Source of the DNA: Balneolaceae bacterium
GTDB lineage: Bacteria > Bacteroidota > Rhodothermia > Balneolales > Balneolaceae
Length of the DNA stretch: 10,465 nt
NCBI GenBank assembly: GCA_021767245.1
Contig: JAASTO010000081.1
Location: 1 to 10,465, forward strand
Direction of reading: 5' to 3'
Positions 1 to 6,691 of the stretch are shown piece after piece (positions within the stretch are counted from its first letter, which is position 1; each line of letters starts with the position of its first letter). The position numbers and the translations under genes were made by a program. Under the pieces are notes generated by a model. That model saw only the letters and a list, made by a program, of their open reading frames with translations, ran no database searches and was not told the DNA's origin.

Positions 1-553
1 GTTTGGGATCCAGAACAGCCACGGCATCGGGTATTCCATCTCCTACGGTATGATGATCACATATGATCAGGTCGATACCTTTTTCTTTGGCTTCCCGGGC
101 TTCCTCAATGGCTGTAATGCCACAGTCAACGGATACAATCAGGGTAGCATTAACTTCTTCTGCATATCTGATACCATCGGGATTGATGCCATATCCCTCC
201 TTGAAGCGGTGTGGGATATAGTAATCGGCGTCTACACCAAATTCCTTAAGAAAGGTGTAGACACAAGACGTAGCCGTAGTTCCGTCCACGTCGTAATCTC
301 CATAAACGAGTACTTTCTCAGTGCGACGAATGGCCAGAGCCAGCCGTTCTGCTGCTTTTTCCATATCCTTCATTAAAAAAGGATCGTGGAGGTTATCTAT
401 CTTTGGCCTGAAAAAGTATTTTGCATCATCGTAAGTTTTTATGCCGCGGATAGCCAGTAATTGGGCTATTTTGGCCGGAATTCCAAGCTGTTCCCCTAAT
501 GCGGAGGCAGTCTCTTCCTGTTCCGGCTGCGCGTACGTCCAGCGGAATGACAT
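1..553 (-). CDS. recJ: RecJ single-stranded-DNA-specific 5'-3' exonuclease, N-terminal 184 residues (runs off the left edge)
   Basis: Reading the minus strand from the ATG at 553-551 gives an open frame to the window edge. It carries the DHH-phosphoesterase signatures in order: GDYDVDGTT (residues 85-93, metal-binding D86, D88, D90), SVDCGIT (141-147, D143) and CDHHTVGDG (165-173, D166-H167-H168). The RecJ family uses these to bind Mn2+/Mg2+ and degrade single-stranded DNA in RecFOR recombination repair and mismatch repair in the cytoplasm. Family members are about 560-580 residues, so roughly a third is visible and the OB-fold and C-terminal part lie outside. The start is well constrained: the frame has an in-frame TGA ten codons upstream and no other ATG between. 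The upstream stretch is A-rich with no Shine-Dalgarno. It is divergent from the dehydrogenase gene to the right. The identification is firm; only the 3' portion is unknown. Confidence 0.93.
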   Translation of the reverse strand, partial: MSFRWTYAQPEQEETASALGEQLGIPAKIAQLLAIRGIKTYDDAKYFFRPKIDNLHDPFLMKDMEKAAERLALAIRRTEKVLVYGDYDVDGTTATSCVYTFLKEFGVDADYYIPHRFKEGYGINPDGIRYAEEVNATLIVSVDCGITAIEEAREAKEKGIDLIICDHHTVGDGIPDAVAVLDPK

Positions 554-820
554 GATTGTTTTTTGCTTTATTTTTATTCATAGAGGCTGATCGGCGGTCA
601 GGCCGGTACGCCAACGCACATTGCGTTTTCATTGGTTATATAAAATACTATTTACAGGGAGAAAATCAGCATACTTATCCGCATTATTTTCAAATCTGCC
701 CTCACAGGGGCGCTGCCTGTTATAACAACATTCACTTACATCTTTTAGTATGAAATGAACCGGTTCAGATTGAGAATCATTAAATAAATGCTGACCTTTG
801 GAAGCGTTTCCTTACAGAGA
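554..820. other. Divergent intergenic region between recJ and the dehydrogenase gene
   Basis: About 270 bases lie between the recJ start and the likely dehydrogenase start. They should hold promoters for both directions. On the plus strand a good candidate promoter sits at 770-800 (separate entry). On the minus strand I see only a partial -7-like match (CAGATTTG read on minus, near 694-701) with no TTG at a suitable distance. A short imperfect hairpin, ACAGG...CCTGT near 705-721, has no T-tract. Open frames crossing this region show no recognisable protein and no family signature. Confidence 0.5.
770..800 (+). promoter_or_regulatory. Candidate Bacteroidota-type promoter for the dehydrogenase gene
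   Basis: TTG at 770-772 is followed after 20 bases by GACCTTTG at 793-800. This is one base off the Bacteroidota primary sigma consensus, TTG-N(17-23)-TAnnTTTG. Transcription would start near 807. If right, the ATG at 788 cannot be the translation start. The match is by eye only, and the first base of the -7 element differs from consensus. Confidence 0.4.
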
Positions 821-2008
821 ATGCGCATACATATTTTCAGTTTAACAACAGACCAAAAGACCTTGAATTACTCCAGCTCCAAATTTCCGATCTTTGATGA
901 ACTTTACAATAACGAACACGAACAGGTCGTCATTTGTTCAGATCCTGACACCGGTTTAAAGGCCATCATTGCCATTCACAACACAACCCTGGGGCCTTCA
1001 CTTGGTGGAACCCGCATGTGGAATTATGAATCTGAGGAAGCCGCCCTTCGTGACGTTCTGCGCCTCTCTCGTGGAATGACCTACAAGTCAGCCATATCCG
1101 GACTTAATCTTGGTGGCGGTAAAGCCATCATCATCGGGGATGCACGTACTGATAAAACGGAAGCTCTCTTTCGTGCCTTCGGGCGTTTCGTAGATGGACT
1201 TGGTGGGCGCTATATCACCGCGGAAGATGTGGGCATGACTGAAAAGGAAATGGAATGGATCTATTCCGAAACCAAGTTTGTAACCGGTATTCCAAAAGCA
1301 CTGGGTGGCAGCGGGAACCCATCTCCTGTAACCGCTTATGGTGTGTATATGGGGGTTAAGGCCTGTGCAAAAAAAGCCTATGGAAGTGATTCCCTCGAGG
1401 GTAAAAAGATCGCCCTGCAAGGTGCCGGAAATGTTGCATCCTCATTTGCACGCCACGCCGCAAAAGAAGGGGCAAAATTATACATAAGTGACATTTATGA
1501 TGACAAAGCCAAAGCCCTGGTTGAAGAAGTAGGTGGTGAGCTGGTTGACAACCCTGATGATATTTACGGATTGGATGTAGACATTTTCACGCCTTGTGCC
1601 TTAGGTGGGGTGATCAATGATGACACCATGAAACAATTCAAATGTGATATCATTGCCGGTGCGGCCAATAACGTTCTGGATGAGGAAGATAAACATGGCC
1701 AAATGCTTTTAGACAAAGGGATCATCTATGCCCCTGATTATGTGATCAATGCAGGTGGGATCATCAATATTGCCAGCGAACTGGAAGGATACGACGAGGA
1801 AAGAGCTCTGAACAATGCCGGTAATATCTACAATACCATTACGGATATTCTGAGCTACTCTGACGAACACGGCATTCCCGCTCACAAGGCATCAAACGCT
1901 CTGGCAGAAAAACGCATTGAAACGGTTGGTAAGATCAAAAATAAATATTCTTCCAATGCTCATGTTTCAGGACGTTTTGGAAGCATGTATAAACGCTTCA
2001 TCGATTGA
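821..2008 (+). CDS. Leucine/valine-type amino-acid dehydrogenase (Glu/Leu/Phe/Val dehydrogenase family)
   Basis: This NAD-dependent oxidative deaminase family converts branched-chain amino acids to their 2-oxo acids plus ammonia in the cytoplasm. Numbered from the ATG at 821 (395 residues), the catalytic N-terminal domain shows GLKAIIAIHNTTLGPSLGGT (45-64), MTYK with substrate-binding K89, GGGK with catalytic K101, and ITAEDVG with D136. The Rossmann domain shows GAGNVA (201-206), and D224 after the second strand favours NAD+ over NADP+. LeuDH proteins are usually about 350-370 residues and begin near FPIFDELYNNEHEQVV (22-37), so the N-terminus is the uncertain part. The open frame reaches back to an ATG at 788. 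ATG 821 is the first start downstream of the predicted transcription start. TTG at 863 (381 residues, MNYSSSK...) fits the family length best. A strong terminator follows and no partner gene is adjacent. Exact substrate (Leu, Val or Phe) cannot be fixed from sequence; leucine is favoured by the high similarity to LeuDH motifs. Confidence 0.9.
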   Translation: MRIHIFSLTTDQKTLNYSSSKFPIFDELYNNEHEQVVICSDPDTGLKAIIAIHNTTLGPSLGGTRMWNYESEEAALRDVLRLSRGMTYKSAISGLNLGGGKAIIIGDARTDKTEALFRAFGRFVDGLGGRYITAEDVGMTEKEMEWIYSETKFVTGIPKALGGSGNPSPVTAYGVYMGVKACAKKAYGSDSLEGKKIALQGAGNVASSFARHAAKEGAKLYISDIYDDKAKALVEEVGGELVDNPDDIYGLDVDIFTPCALGGVINDDTMKQFKCDIIAGAANNVLDEEDKHGQMLLDKGIIYAPDYVINAGGIINIASELEGYDEERALNNAGNIYNTITDILSYSDEHGIPAHKASNALAEKRIETVGKIKNKYSSNAHVSGRFGSMYKRFID

Positions 2009-2039
2009 TCGATCGACTGATAGAAACAAGATAATTAGC

Positions 2040-2070
2040 AGGCACTTCATTTTTATGAAGTGCCTTTTTT
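2040..2070 (+). terminator. Rho-independent terminator of the dehydrogenase gene
   Basis: GGCACTTCAT (2041-2050), a TTTT loop and ATGAAGTGCC (2055-2064) form a perfect 10-bp stem, extended by an A-T pair. Six T residues (2065-2070) follow immediately. It lies about 30 bases after the dehydrogenase stop codon, so the gene is probably monocistronic. Confidence 0.93.
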
Positions 2071-2126
2071 ATTGGGTTCCGGTTTATGTGTGATCCGGAA
2101 ATCGACATCTGATTTTATGGCTATAC

Positions 2127-2285
2127 TTAGATTCCCGCCTTCGTGGGGATGAACACAATTGCTTTCCGCTTTAACAATACCTGATCAATTTTCTCGACAC
2201 CCTTCAAATAAACATGCAACAGAAATAGACGGCCCTTATCCCGCGGATAGAATAATACATTCACTTTGTAATGTAGTTTCGTCAT
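2127..2285 (-). CDS. Small ORF of 52 residues, unknown; possible gene remnant
   Basis: On the minus strand an ATG at 2285-2283 opens a 52-codon frame ending with TAA at 2129-2127. The product begins MTKLHYKVNVLFYPRDKGRL and contains FLLHVYLKG in the middle. It ends FIPTKAGI, and those last residues are encoded by the palindromic repeat at 2131-2150. The central RLFLLHVYLK stretch loosely recalls the RIxLLHGFxKK core of Gp49/HigB-like (RelE superfamily) toxins, but this is memory of a pattern, not an alignment. The rest of such a toxin is absent. A second minus frame just upstream (MIPENTAIYDETTL..., from about 2308) overlaps it and stops early. Possibilities are a small real gene, the remnant of a toxin-antitoxin locus broken by repeat insertion, or chance. 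No Shine-Dalgarno or promoter was recognised. Confidence 0.25.
   Translation of the reverse strand: MTKLHYKVNVLFYPRDKGRLFLLHVYLKGVEKIDQVLLKRKAIVFIPTKAGI
2131..2150. repeat. Degenerate short palindromic repeat (TTCCCGCCTTCG... type)
   Basis: ATTCCCGC (2131-2138), a four-base CTTC loop and GTGGGGAT (2143-2150) can fold into an 8-bp hairpin with two G-U pairs. It resembles the dispersed palindromes common in many bacterial genomes, which read ATTCCCGC-loop-GCGGGAAT and encode IPAKAGI-like peptides when translated. Only one copy is visible here, so dispersal is inferred. Confidence 0.45.
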
Positions 2286-2338
2286 AAATAGCGGTATTTT
2301 CCGGGATCATAATTTTCTGAATTTTATCGTATATCTCA

Positions 2339-3568
2339 TTGAGTTACCTCACCTTTGTTTTAAGAGAGAGAAAAGTCCTGAGCTTTGGGCTTTCATTTAC
2401 CTTTTTTTCGAGCTTTGGTCAGACTTTTCTGATCTCATTGTTCGTGCCCTATTTTTTGACGGATTTTGATCTTTCAAATGCGGCCTTTGGTTCTATTTAT
2501 TCGGCAGCCACCCTTGCCAGCGCCTCCATCCTTCCATTTCTGGGAAAATGGATCGATGTATTACCTATTGGTAAGTACAGTTTATATGTGGCAACCGGCT
2601 TATTGATAGCCGCACTCACGATGGCCTTTTCATGGCACATTGGTTTTCTTTTCGCGGGAATCCTTTTGCTTCGCTTATCCGGACAGGGTTTGAGTGGGCA
2701 TACTGCTGAAACTGCCATGGCTCGTTATTTCACCCTTCAGCGCGGTAAAGCCTTGAGTATTTCCAGCCTGGGCTATCCAATTGGTGAGGGCATTTTACCT
2801 GTAGCCATTGCGGCCATATTGGTAATAACCAGCTGGCGAACCACATGGGGGATCATTGCTGCACTCATCGCTTTGGTCTTTATTCCATTCATCCTGTATG
2901 TCTTAAAGCAAACTGATATCGAGCAATCCAATCAAAAATTTAAAAGAAAGGAAGAGGTTATAGACTCCGATTCAGAGTCAGGCTCCTATTTTCAGATCAT
3001 CAACAACCGTAATTTCTGGCTCATTCTGCCTGCGATTCTGATTCCGCCTTTCTGGGCAACGGCCTTATTCCTGTATCAGGTTTCCATTGCCGAACAACTC
3101 GGGTGGACCCCAGCCATTATTGCATCTGCGTTTATATTCTTTGCAGTGGCACGGATCATCAGTTCGCTTGGAATAGGTCCGGTCATCGACAAACTGAGTG
3201 CCATTAAGATCTTCCCATTCTACATATTGCCATTTGGGGCGGGAGTCATGGTGGCTTATTTTCACCCCGGCGTATGGTCTGCTTTTTTATATATGGCCCT
3301 GGTTGGCATAACACTTGGCTTTGGGAGTACGACCAAGTCAGCTCTTTACGCTGAGTTGTATGGAGAAGATATGATCGGAACCGTTCGTTCTTTCTTTGCA
3401 GCCATCATGGTATTCAGTACGGCACTTAGCCCCTTTTTAATGGGATGGATGCTGGATAACCACATAGCTATGGAAAGCATACTGCTGATGGCTGCCACAA
3501 CCGTGTTTTTTGGAGTGATCCTCGCTCTTATCGGGTTGAGGGATACAGAACCACACACTGCACATTGA
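2339..3568 (+). CDS. Major facilitator superfamily transporter, 12 membrane segments
   Basis: The 409-residue product is an inner-membrane secondary transporter. Hydrophobic segments fill residues 12-185 (six helices) and 226-400 (six helices). They are separated by a charged central loop at about 190-220 (QTDIEQSNQKFKRKEEVIDS), the usual MFS 6+6 layout. A motif-A-like loop GKWIDVLPIGKY lies at 69-80 between helices 2 and 3. RTTW at 167-170 falls near the motif C region. The start is TTG at 2339, because no ATG occurs before codon 95 and later starts would delete several helices. The upstream 268 bases hold only a weak -7-like TCACTTTG at 2261-2268 with no clear -33. The terminator after the dehydrogenase and the 119-base gap before hslO suggest independent transcription. 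The substrate cannot be told from sequence; the family includes carboxylate, sugar and drug transporters. Confidence 0.85.
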   Translation: MSYLTFVLRERKVLSFGLSFTFFSSFGQTFLISLFVPYFLTDFDLSNAAFGSIYSAATLASASILPFLGKWIDVLPIGKYSLYVATGLLIAALTMAFSWHIGFLFAGILLLRLSGQGLSGHTAETAMARYFTLQRGKALSISSLGYPIGEGILPVAIAAILVITSWRTTWGIIAALIALVFIPFILYVLKQTDIEQSNQKFKRKEEVIDSDSESGSYFQIINNRNFWLILPAILIPPFWATALFLYQVSIAEQLGWTPAIIASAFIFFAVARIISSLGIGPVIDKLSAIKIFPFYILPFGAGVMVAYFHPGVWSAFLYMALVGITLGFGSTTKSALYAELYGEDMIGTVRSFFAAIMVFSTALSPFLMGWMLDNHIAMESILLMAATTVFFGVILALIGLRDTEPHTAH

Positions 3569-3687
3569 GGGTTGCATACAAACTGGGGTATCAGTTATAT
3601 CTATAGATGCCTGCCCAATAAAATCCAATATTCTGCGTATCTTTCAGACTTATAAATTTTTTAAAAAGAGATTCTGTTAGTACTCCT

Positions 3688-4590
3688 ATGAACATTGAAG
3701 AATATAATTTCAAAGACCGACTTATCAAGGGAATGACCACCGATGGTCATTTTAAAATTTCTGTTGTTAAGACCACAGAAGTCGTAAAGACGGCTAAAGA
3801 CAATCACTCACTGTCTTTGTTAAATACTGTAGTGCTTGGCAAAGCACTGACAGCCACCATGCTTCTGGCCTCCGAACTTAAGGGAGAGGAACGCATTCAG
3901 CTTCGCATGGATGGAGATGGCCCTATTGGCTTTCTGGTTGCCGAAGCCAATCAGGTGGGTGAGATTCGTGGTTACGTTAAGAATCCGGTTGCAGAACTCG
4001 ACTATTCCAACCCTGATGTTCAACTTGGTGATGGTATCGGGCTCGGTATTCTGACGTTCTCAAAGATATTATACAACGAAGCGGAACCTAGAACCAGCAG
4101 CATTGAGATCGTAAATGGTGACATCACCAGTGATGTGGCTCATTATCTGGCTCAATCCGAGCAGATCCCATCGGCTTTACTTCTGGATGTAGGTATCAAT
4201 GAAGAAGGTAAGGTGACCCATGCGGGAGGACTCATGATCCAGCGCATGCCGGGAGCTCCTGACGGGCAGATCGATATGCTGCAGGAACGTCTCGGTTCAT
4301 TCCCTCCCATTGATGAACTCCTGAGTGATGGACAATATATTGATGAGATCATGACTAAGGCGGTATCTCCGCTTAAAGTAAAAGAACTCAACCGTCAGCC
4401 GGTCGATTTCTTTTGCCGCTGCACGCGTAAGCGGTTCAAAAATGCGCTTTCCATGCTAAGTCTGGATGACCTGAAGGATATGGAAGGCGAAGGGCAGGAA
4501 GTAGTCTGTCAATATTGTAATAAAAAAGAAACCATCAGTAAAGAAGAGGTTGAGCAGATCATTTTAGAGGCTCAGGCCAAAATGAATTAA
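3688..4590 (+). CDS. hslO: Hsp33 redox-regulated molecular chaperone (33 kDa chaperonin)
   Basis: Hsp33 is a cytoplasmic holdase. It is inactive while four reduced cysteines bind zinc, and is activated by oxidation and partial unfolding under peroxide or bleach stress. The 300-residue length is normal for the family. The N-terminal folding domain begins with DRLIKGMTTDGHFKISVVKT (10-29). GPIGFLVAEA (78-87) and the GYVKNP segment (95-100) are family-typical. The C-terminal redox switch is intact: CRC at 243-245 and CQYC at 274-277, i.e. C-X-C-X28-C-X2-C. The acidic linker DDLKDMEGEGQE (260-271) separates the pairs. The ATG at 3688 is preceded by an AT-rich leader (poly-T then poly-A around 3656-3667) and no clear Shine-Dalgarno. 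There is no obvious operon partner; the next gene begins 58 bases downstream on the same strand and could be co-transcribed. Confidence 0.96.
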   Translation: MNIEEYNFKDRLIKGMTTDGHFKISVVKTTEVVKTAKDNHSLSLLNTVVLGKALTATMLLASELKGEERIQLRMDGDGPIGFLVAEANQVGEIRGYVKNPVAELDYSNPDVQLGDGIGLGILTFSKILYNEAEPRTSSIEIVNGDITSDVAHYLAQSEQIPSALLLDVGINEEGKVTHAGGLMIQRMPGAPDGQIDMLQERLGSFPPIDELLSDGQYIDEIMTKAVSPLKVKELNRQPVDFFCRCTRKRFKNALSMLSLDDLKDMEGEGQEVVCQYCNKKETISKEEVEQIILEAQAKMN

Positions 4591-4648
4591 CCGCACACTA
4601 AATTAAATGCTTCGATGCCTTGTTTTAGCACATAAATAACCAAAGGAC

Positions 4649-5899
4649 ATGAGTAAAAACGTAGTCATTGTAGGCGGAGGATTTGCCGGTATTTCAGCGG
4701 CCCAAAAGCTGGCTTCTTCTGATGTAAACATCACCATTATTGACAAGACCAACCACCACCTTTTTCAGCCTTTGCTATATCAGGTAGCCACTGCAGCTTT
4801 GTCACCCGGTGATATCGCCATGCCGATACGGGCCATTTTCCGAAGGCAAAAAAATGTGGAAGTTGTGCTCGGAGAGGTCACCAATATTGATAAAGAACAA
4901 CAATCGGTTCAACTTAAAAACGGGCATAGCTATCCTTTTGATTATCTGATCCTCGCTCCGGGGGCTCAATACAACTATTTTGGCCATGATGAATGGGAAA
5001 AACATGCCCCCGGCTTAAAATCTATCTCCGATGCCCTCGATATAAGAGAACGCATTTTACTTTCACTGGAACAGGCTGAACAGATCGCTGATCCTAAAGA
5101 ACGACAGCCTTATCTCACCTACGTGGTGATCGGAGGCGGTCCCACCGGAGTTGAAATGGCAGGCTCTATCGCTGAGATCGCCAAGCGCAGCATGATGCGT
5201 GACTTCAGGAATATTAAACCCGATGAAACCAAGATCTACCTGGTTGAGGCGGCCGATGGCATCCTGAATGCTTTTGAGGAACCGCTGTCTAAAAAAGGGC
5301 AGAAAACTCTTGAGGATATGGGGGTGGAAGTTTTATTGAATACCCCGGTCAAGGATATAAGGAAAAACGGTGTTCAGATAGAAGGGCGTTTTATTGAAAC
5401 TCCAAATATTGTGTGGGGTGCCGGTGTCGTTGCATCCCCATTGATCAAACGGCTTGAGGTTGAAACTGACAGGATCGGCCGGGCGGTTGTGAACCCTGAC
5501 CTTTCGATCGGGGATCACTCCAATATCTTTGTGGCCGGAGATGCCGCTCATGCCAAAGATAAAGATGGGAATCCCCTCCCTGGATTAGCGCCCGTAGCCC
5601 TTCAGCAAGGCAAATACCTTGGCGAACTTATTAAAAATGAGCTTAAGGGTAGGTCACGCAAAGATTTTGAATATGTCGATAAAGGAACCATGGCCACAAT
5701 CGGGCGGGCCAAAGCTGTGGCAGACGTTCGGGGATTTAAGTTCAGTGGGTTTTTTGCATGGATACTTTGGGGGCTCATCCACATCTTCTTCCTGATCGGA
5801 TTTCGCAATCGATTTAGAGTGTTCGCCGAATGGATCTGGCATTATATGACCTTCAAACGTGGGGTTAGGTTGATCGCTAAGAAAGATGAAGAATCATAA
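4649..5899 (+). CDS. ndh: Type II NADH:quinone oxidoreductase (NDH-2)
   Basis: NDH-2 transfers electrons from NADH to the quinone pool without pumping protons; it is a peripheral membrane flavoprotein. The 416-residue product has the FAD Rossmann motif VGGGFAG (8-14) right after the start, and HHLFQPLLYQVA (36-47), a hallmark of the family. The NADH Rossmann motif IGGGPTGVE lies at 161-169, and the second FAD motif FVAGDAAH at 294-301. GLAPVALQQGKYLG (312-325) corresponds to the quinone-site AQxAxQ region. The C-terminus FFAWILWGLIHIFFLIGF (368-385) followed by basic residues is the membrane-anchoring region expected of this family. There is no EF-hand insert. The ATG at 4649 starts directly at the first beta strand. 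An AGGA lies only one base upstream, too close to act as a normal ribosome binding site. It implies aerobic respiration. The alternative, another NAD(P)H-dependent flavoprotein, is much less likely given the C-terminal anchor. Confidence 0.95.
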   Translation: MSKNVVIVGGGFAGISAAQKLASSDVNITIIDKTNHHLFQPLLYQVATAALSPGDIAMPIRAIFRRQKNVEVVLGEVTNIDKEQQSVQLKNGHSYPFDYLILAPGAQYNYFGHDEWEKHAPGLKSISDALDIRERILLSLEQAEQIADPKERQPYLTYVVIGGGPTGVEMAGSIAEIAKRSMMRDFRNIKPDETKIYLVEAADGILNAFEEPLSKKGQKTLEDMGVEVLLNTPVKDIRKNGVQIEGRFIETPNIVWGAGVVASPLIKRLEVETDRIGRAVVNPDLSIGDHSNIFVAGDAAHAKDKDGNPLPGLAPVALQQGKYLGELIKNELKGRSRKDFEYVDKGTMATIGRAKAVADVRGFKFSGFFAWILWGLIHIFFLIGFRNRFRVFAEWIWHYMTFKRGVRLIAKKDEES

Positions 5900-5954
5900 T
5901 CGGAGATCATTTTTCAGAGCCACTCCTCATCTAAATTGAGAAAACACTCCAAAC

Positions 5955-5973
5955 GATGTATATTACATACATC
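5955..5973. promoter_or_regulatory. Palindromic operator upstream of the vapBC-type cassette
   Basis: GATGTAT (5955-5961) and ATACATC (5967-5973) are a perfect 7-bp inverted repeat around ATTAC, ending 19 bases before the antitoxin ATG. The right arm touches CATATTTG (5973-5980), one base off the -7 consensus TAnnTTTG. Ribbon-helix-helix antitoxins bind such palindromes as dimers over their own promoter. Autorepression is therefore likely, by family knowledge. Confidence 0.6.
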
Positions 5974-5992
5974 ATATTTGAAGGGGAGAATC

Positions 5993-6259
5993 ATGAAACG
6001 AACACAAATTTACCTTACCGAAAAAGAGAAGAAAGCCATCAAAAAGCTATCCGATGAGCGAGGTACAACCCAAAGCAATATCATCCGCGAAGCGATCGAA
6101 CATTATCTTGAGGAAGTCACTTTGGAAAAAAAACGCGATCGCTTGATGGCTGCATCTGGAATGTGGAAAGACAAAGAAGACATTCCTGATGTTCGTGAAA
6201 TGAGAGAAGGTTGGGGAAGAAGAATGAAACGATTGGGATTGGATCCAGATGATAGTTGA
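5993..6259 (+). CDS. Ribbon-helix-helix (CopG-like) antitoxin of a VapBC-type module
   Basis: The 88-residue product starts MKRTQIYLTEKEKKAIKKLS. This is a short beta strand (3-9) followed by helix A (10-23), the turn GTTQSNI (24-30) and helix B (to about 42), i.e. an RHH DNA-binding domain. The charged C-terminal half, with MAASGMWKDKEDIPDVREM at 52-70, is the toxin-binding tail seen in VapB proteins. The ATG at 5993 is chosen over the upstream ATG at 5936, which would add 19 unrelated residues and run through the operator. GGGGAG at 5983-5988 is a clear Shine-Dalgarno, which most other genes here lack. The frame overlaps the toxin start by 11 bases, so the pair is translationally coupled. 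Expected roles: neutralise the toxin by binding and repress the shared promoter. Confidence 0.88.
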   Translation: MKRTQIYLTEKEKKAIKKLSDERGTTQSNIIREAIEHYLEEVTLEKKRDRLMAASGMWKDKEDIPDVREMREGWGRRMKRLGLDPDDS

Positions 6260-6620
6260 TACCAATATCATTATTGATCTATTAAATGGGAAAAAAGAGG
6301 CTTTTAAATTTTTAGATTCCAACCTCAGGAATAATCTTCTTCTATCAGTGGTTTCCGTATCAGAAATTTATGCTGGTATAAGGGGAGAAAAAGAAGTACA
6401 GCTTTTGGAAGACTTGCTAACAATTTTTGAGCTTATTCCAGTGAATAAATCTATAGCTGTTGAAGCAGGATTTCTCATAAATAAATTCAGAGCAAGTCAT
6501 GGAATTGAAATTCCAGAAGCCTTGATCGCAGCAACTGCCAACTATCTAAAAATGCCGGTAGCCTCTCTCAACAAAAAACACTTCTCTGTTTTAACTAATG
6601 ACCTGGTTGTACCCTACTGA
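6249..6620 (+). CDS. vapC: VapC-like PIN-domain toxin (ribonuclease)
   Basis: The 123-residue product is a single PIN domain, the usual VapC length. The N-terminus MIVDTNIIIDLL holds D4 and the DTN signature. SVSEIYAGI (37-44) supplies E39. HGIEIPEALIAATA (84-97) matches the third acidic motif, and LNKKHF (107-112) the fourth, with N108. VapC toxins are Mg2+-dependent ribonucleases that cut tRNA or rRNA and are held inactive by the antitoxin. The third-position acid is normally Asp (IPDALIAA); here it is E90, so activity may differ. The gene overlaps the antitoxin by 11 bases. Base composition is low, about 35% GC over 6301-6600 by hand count, against about 45-58% in nearby core-gene lines, suggesting transfer. 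The start at ATG 6249 places the catalytic strand at the very N-terminus as expected. Confidence 0.9.
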   Translation: MIVDTNIIIDLLNGKKEAFKFLDSNLRNNLLLSVVSVSEIYAGIRGEKEVQLLEDLLTIFELIPVNKSIAVEAGFLINKFRASHGIEIPEALIAATANYLKMPVASLNKKHFSVLTNDLVVPY

Positions 6621-6691
6621 TCTCAGACAAACATTAGGTCGGCGAAGATCCACATCAACTGCGTCGCCTTGGTTCCTGAAAAGCTTATTGA

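Noticed and set aside
50..376. Plus-strand 108-residue open frame
   Set aside because: It lies fully antisense to the recJ fragment, whose DHH motifs are unmistakable in the other strand.
426..632. Minus-strand 68-residue frame overlapping the recJ start
   Set aside because: It overlaps recJ out of frame on the same strand, and its composition (Arg/Gly rich) looks like an off-frame translation.
556..753. Plus-strand 65-residue open frame in the recJ-dehydrogenase gap
   Set aside because: It has no recognisable domain and no ribosome site, and occupies the region expected to hold divergent promoters.
1995..2022. Tetramer-like CGAT/TGAT run around the dehydrogenase stop codon
   Set aside because: The run is short and imperfect; the coding part follows protein constraint and I see no function.
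2077..2100. TTCCGG ... CCGGAA inverted repeat after the dehydrogenase terminator
   Set aside because: The arms are 6 bp around a 12-base spacer; this is common by chance and not placed near a promoter.
3437..3628. Minus-strand frame across the 3' end of the MFS gene and the gap before hslO
   Set aside because: It is mostly antisense to a clear transporter gene and shows no family motif.
5936..5992. Upstream ATG extending the antitoxin by 19 residues
   Set aside because: The extension runs through the palindromic operator and lacks a ribosome site, whereas ATG 5993 has GGGGAG at good spacing and starts the RHH strand.
6641..6668. GGCGA/TCGCC inverted repeat as a terminator between the toxin and Fe-S carrier genes
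   Set aside because: The stem is only 5 bp with an 18-base loop and no T-run on either strand.
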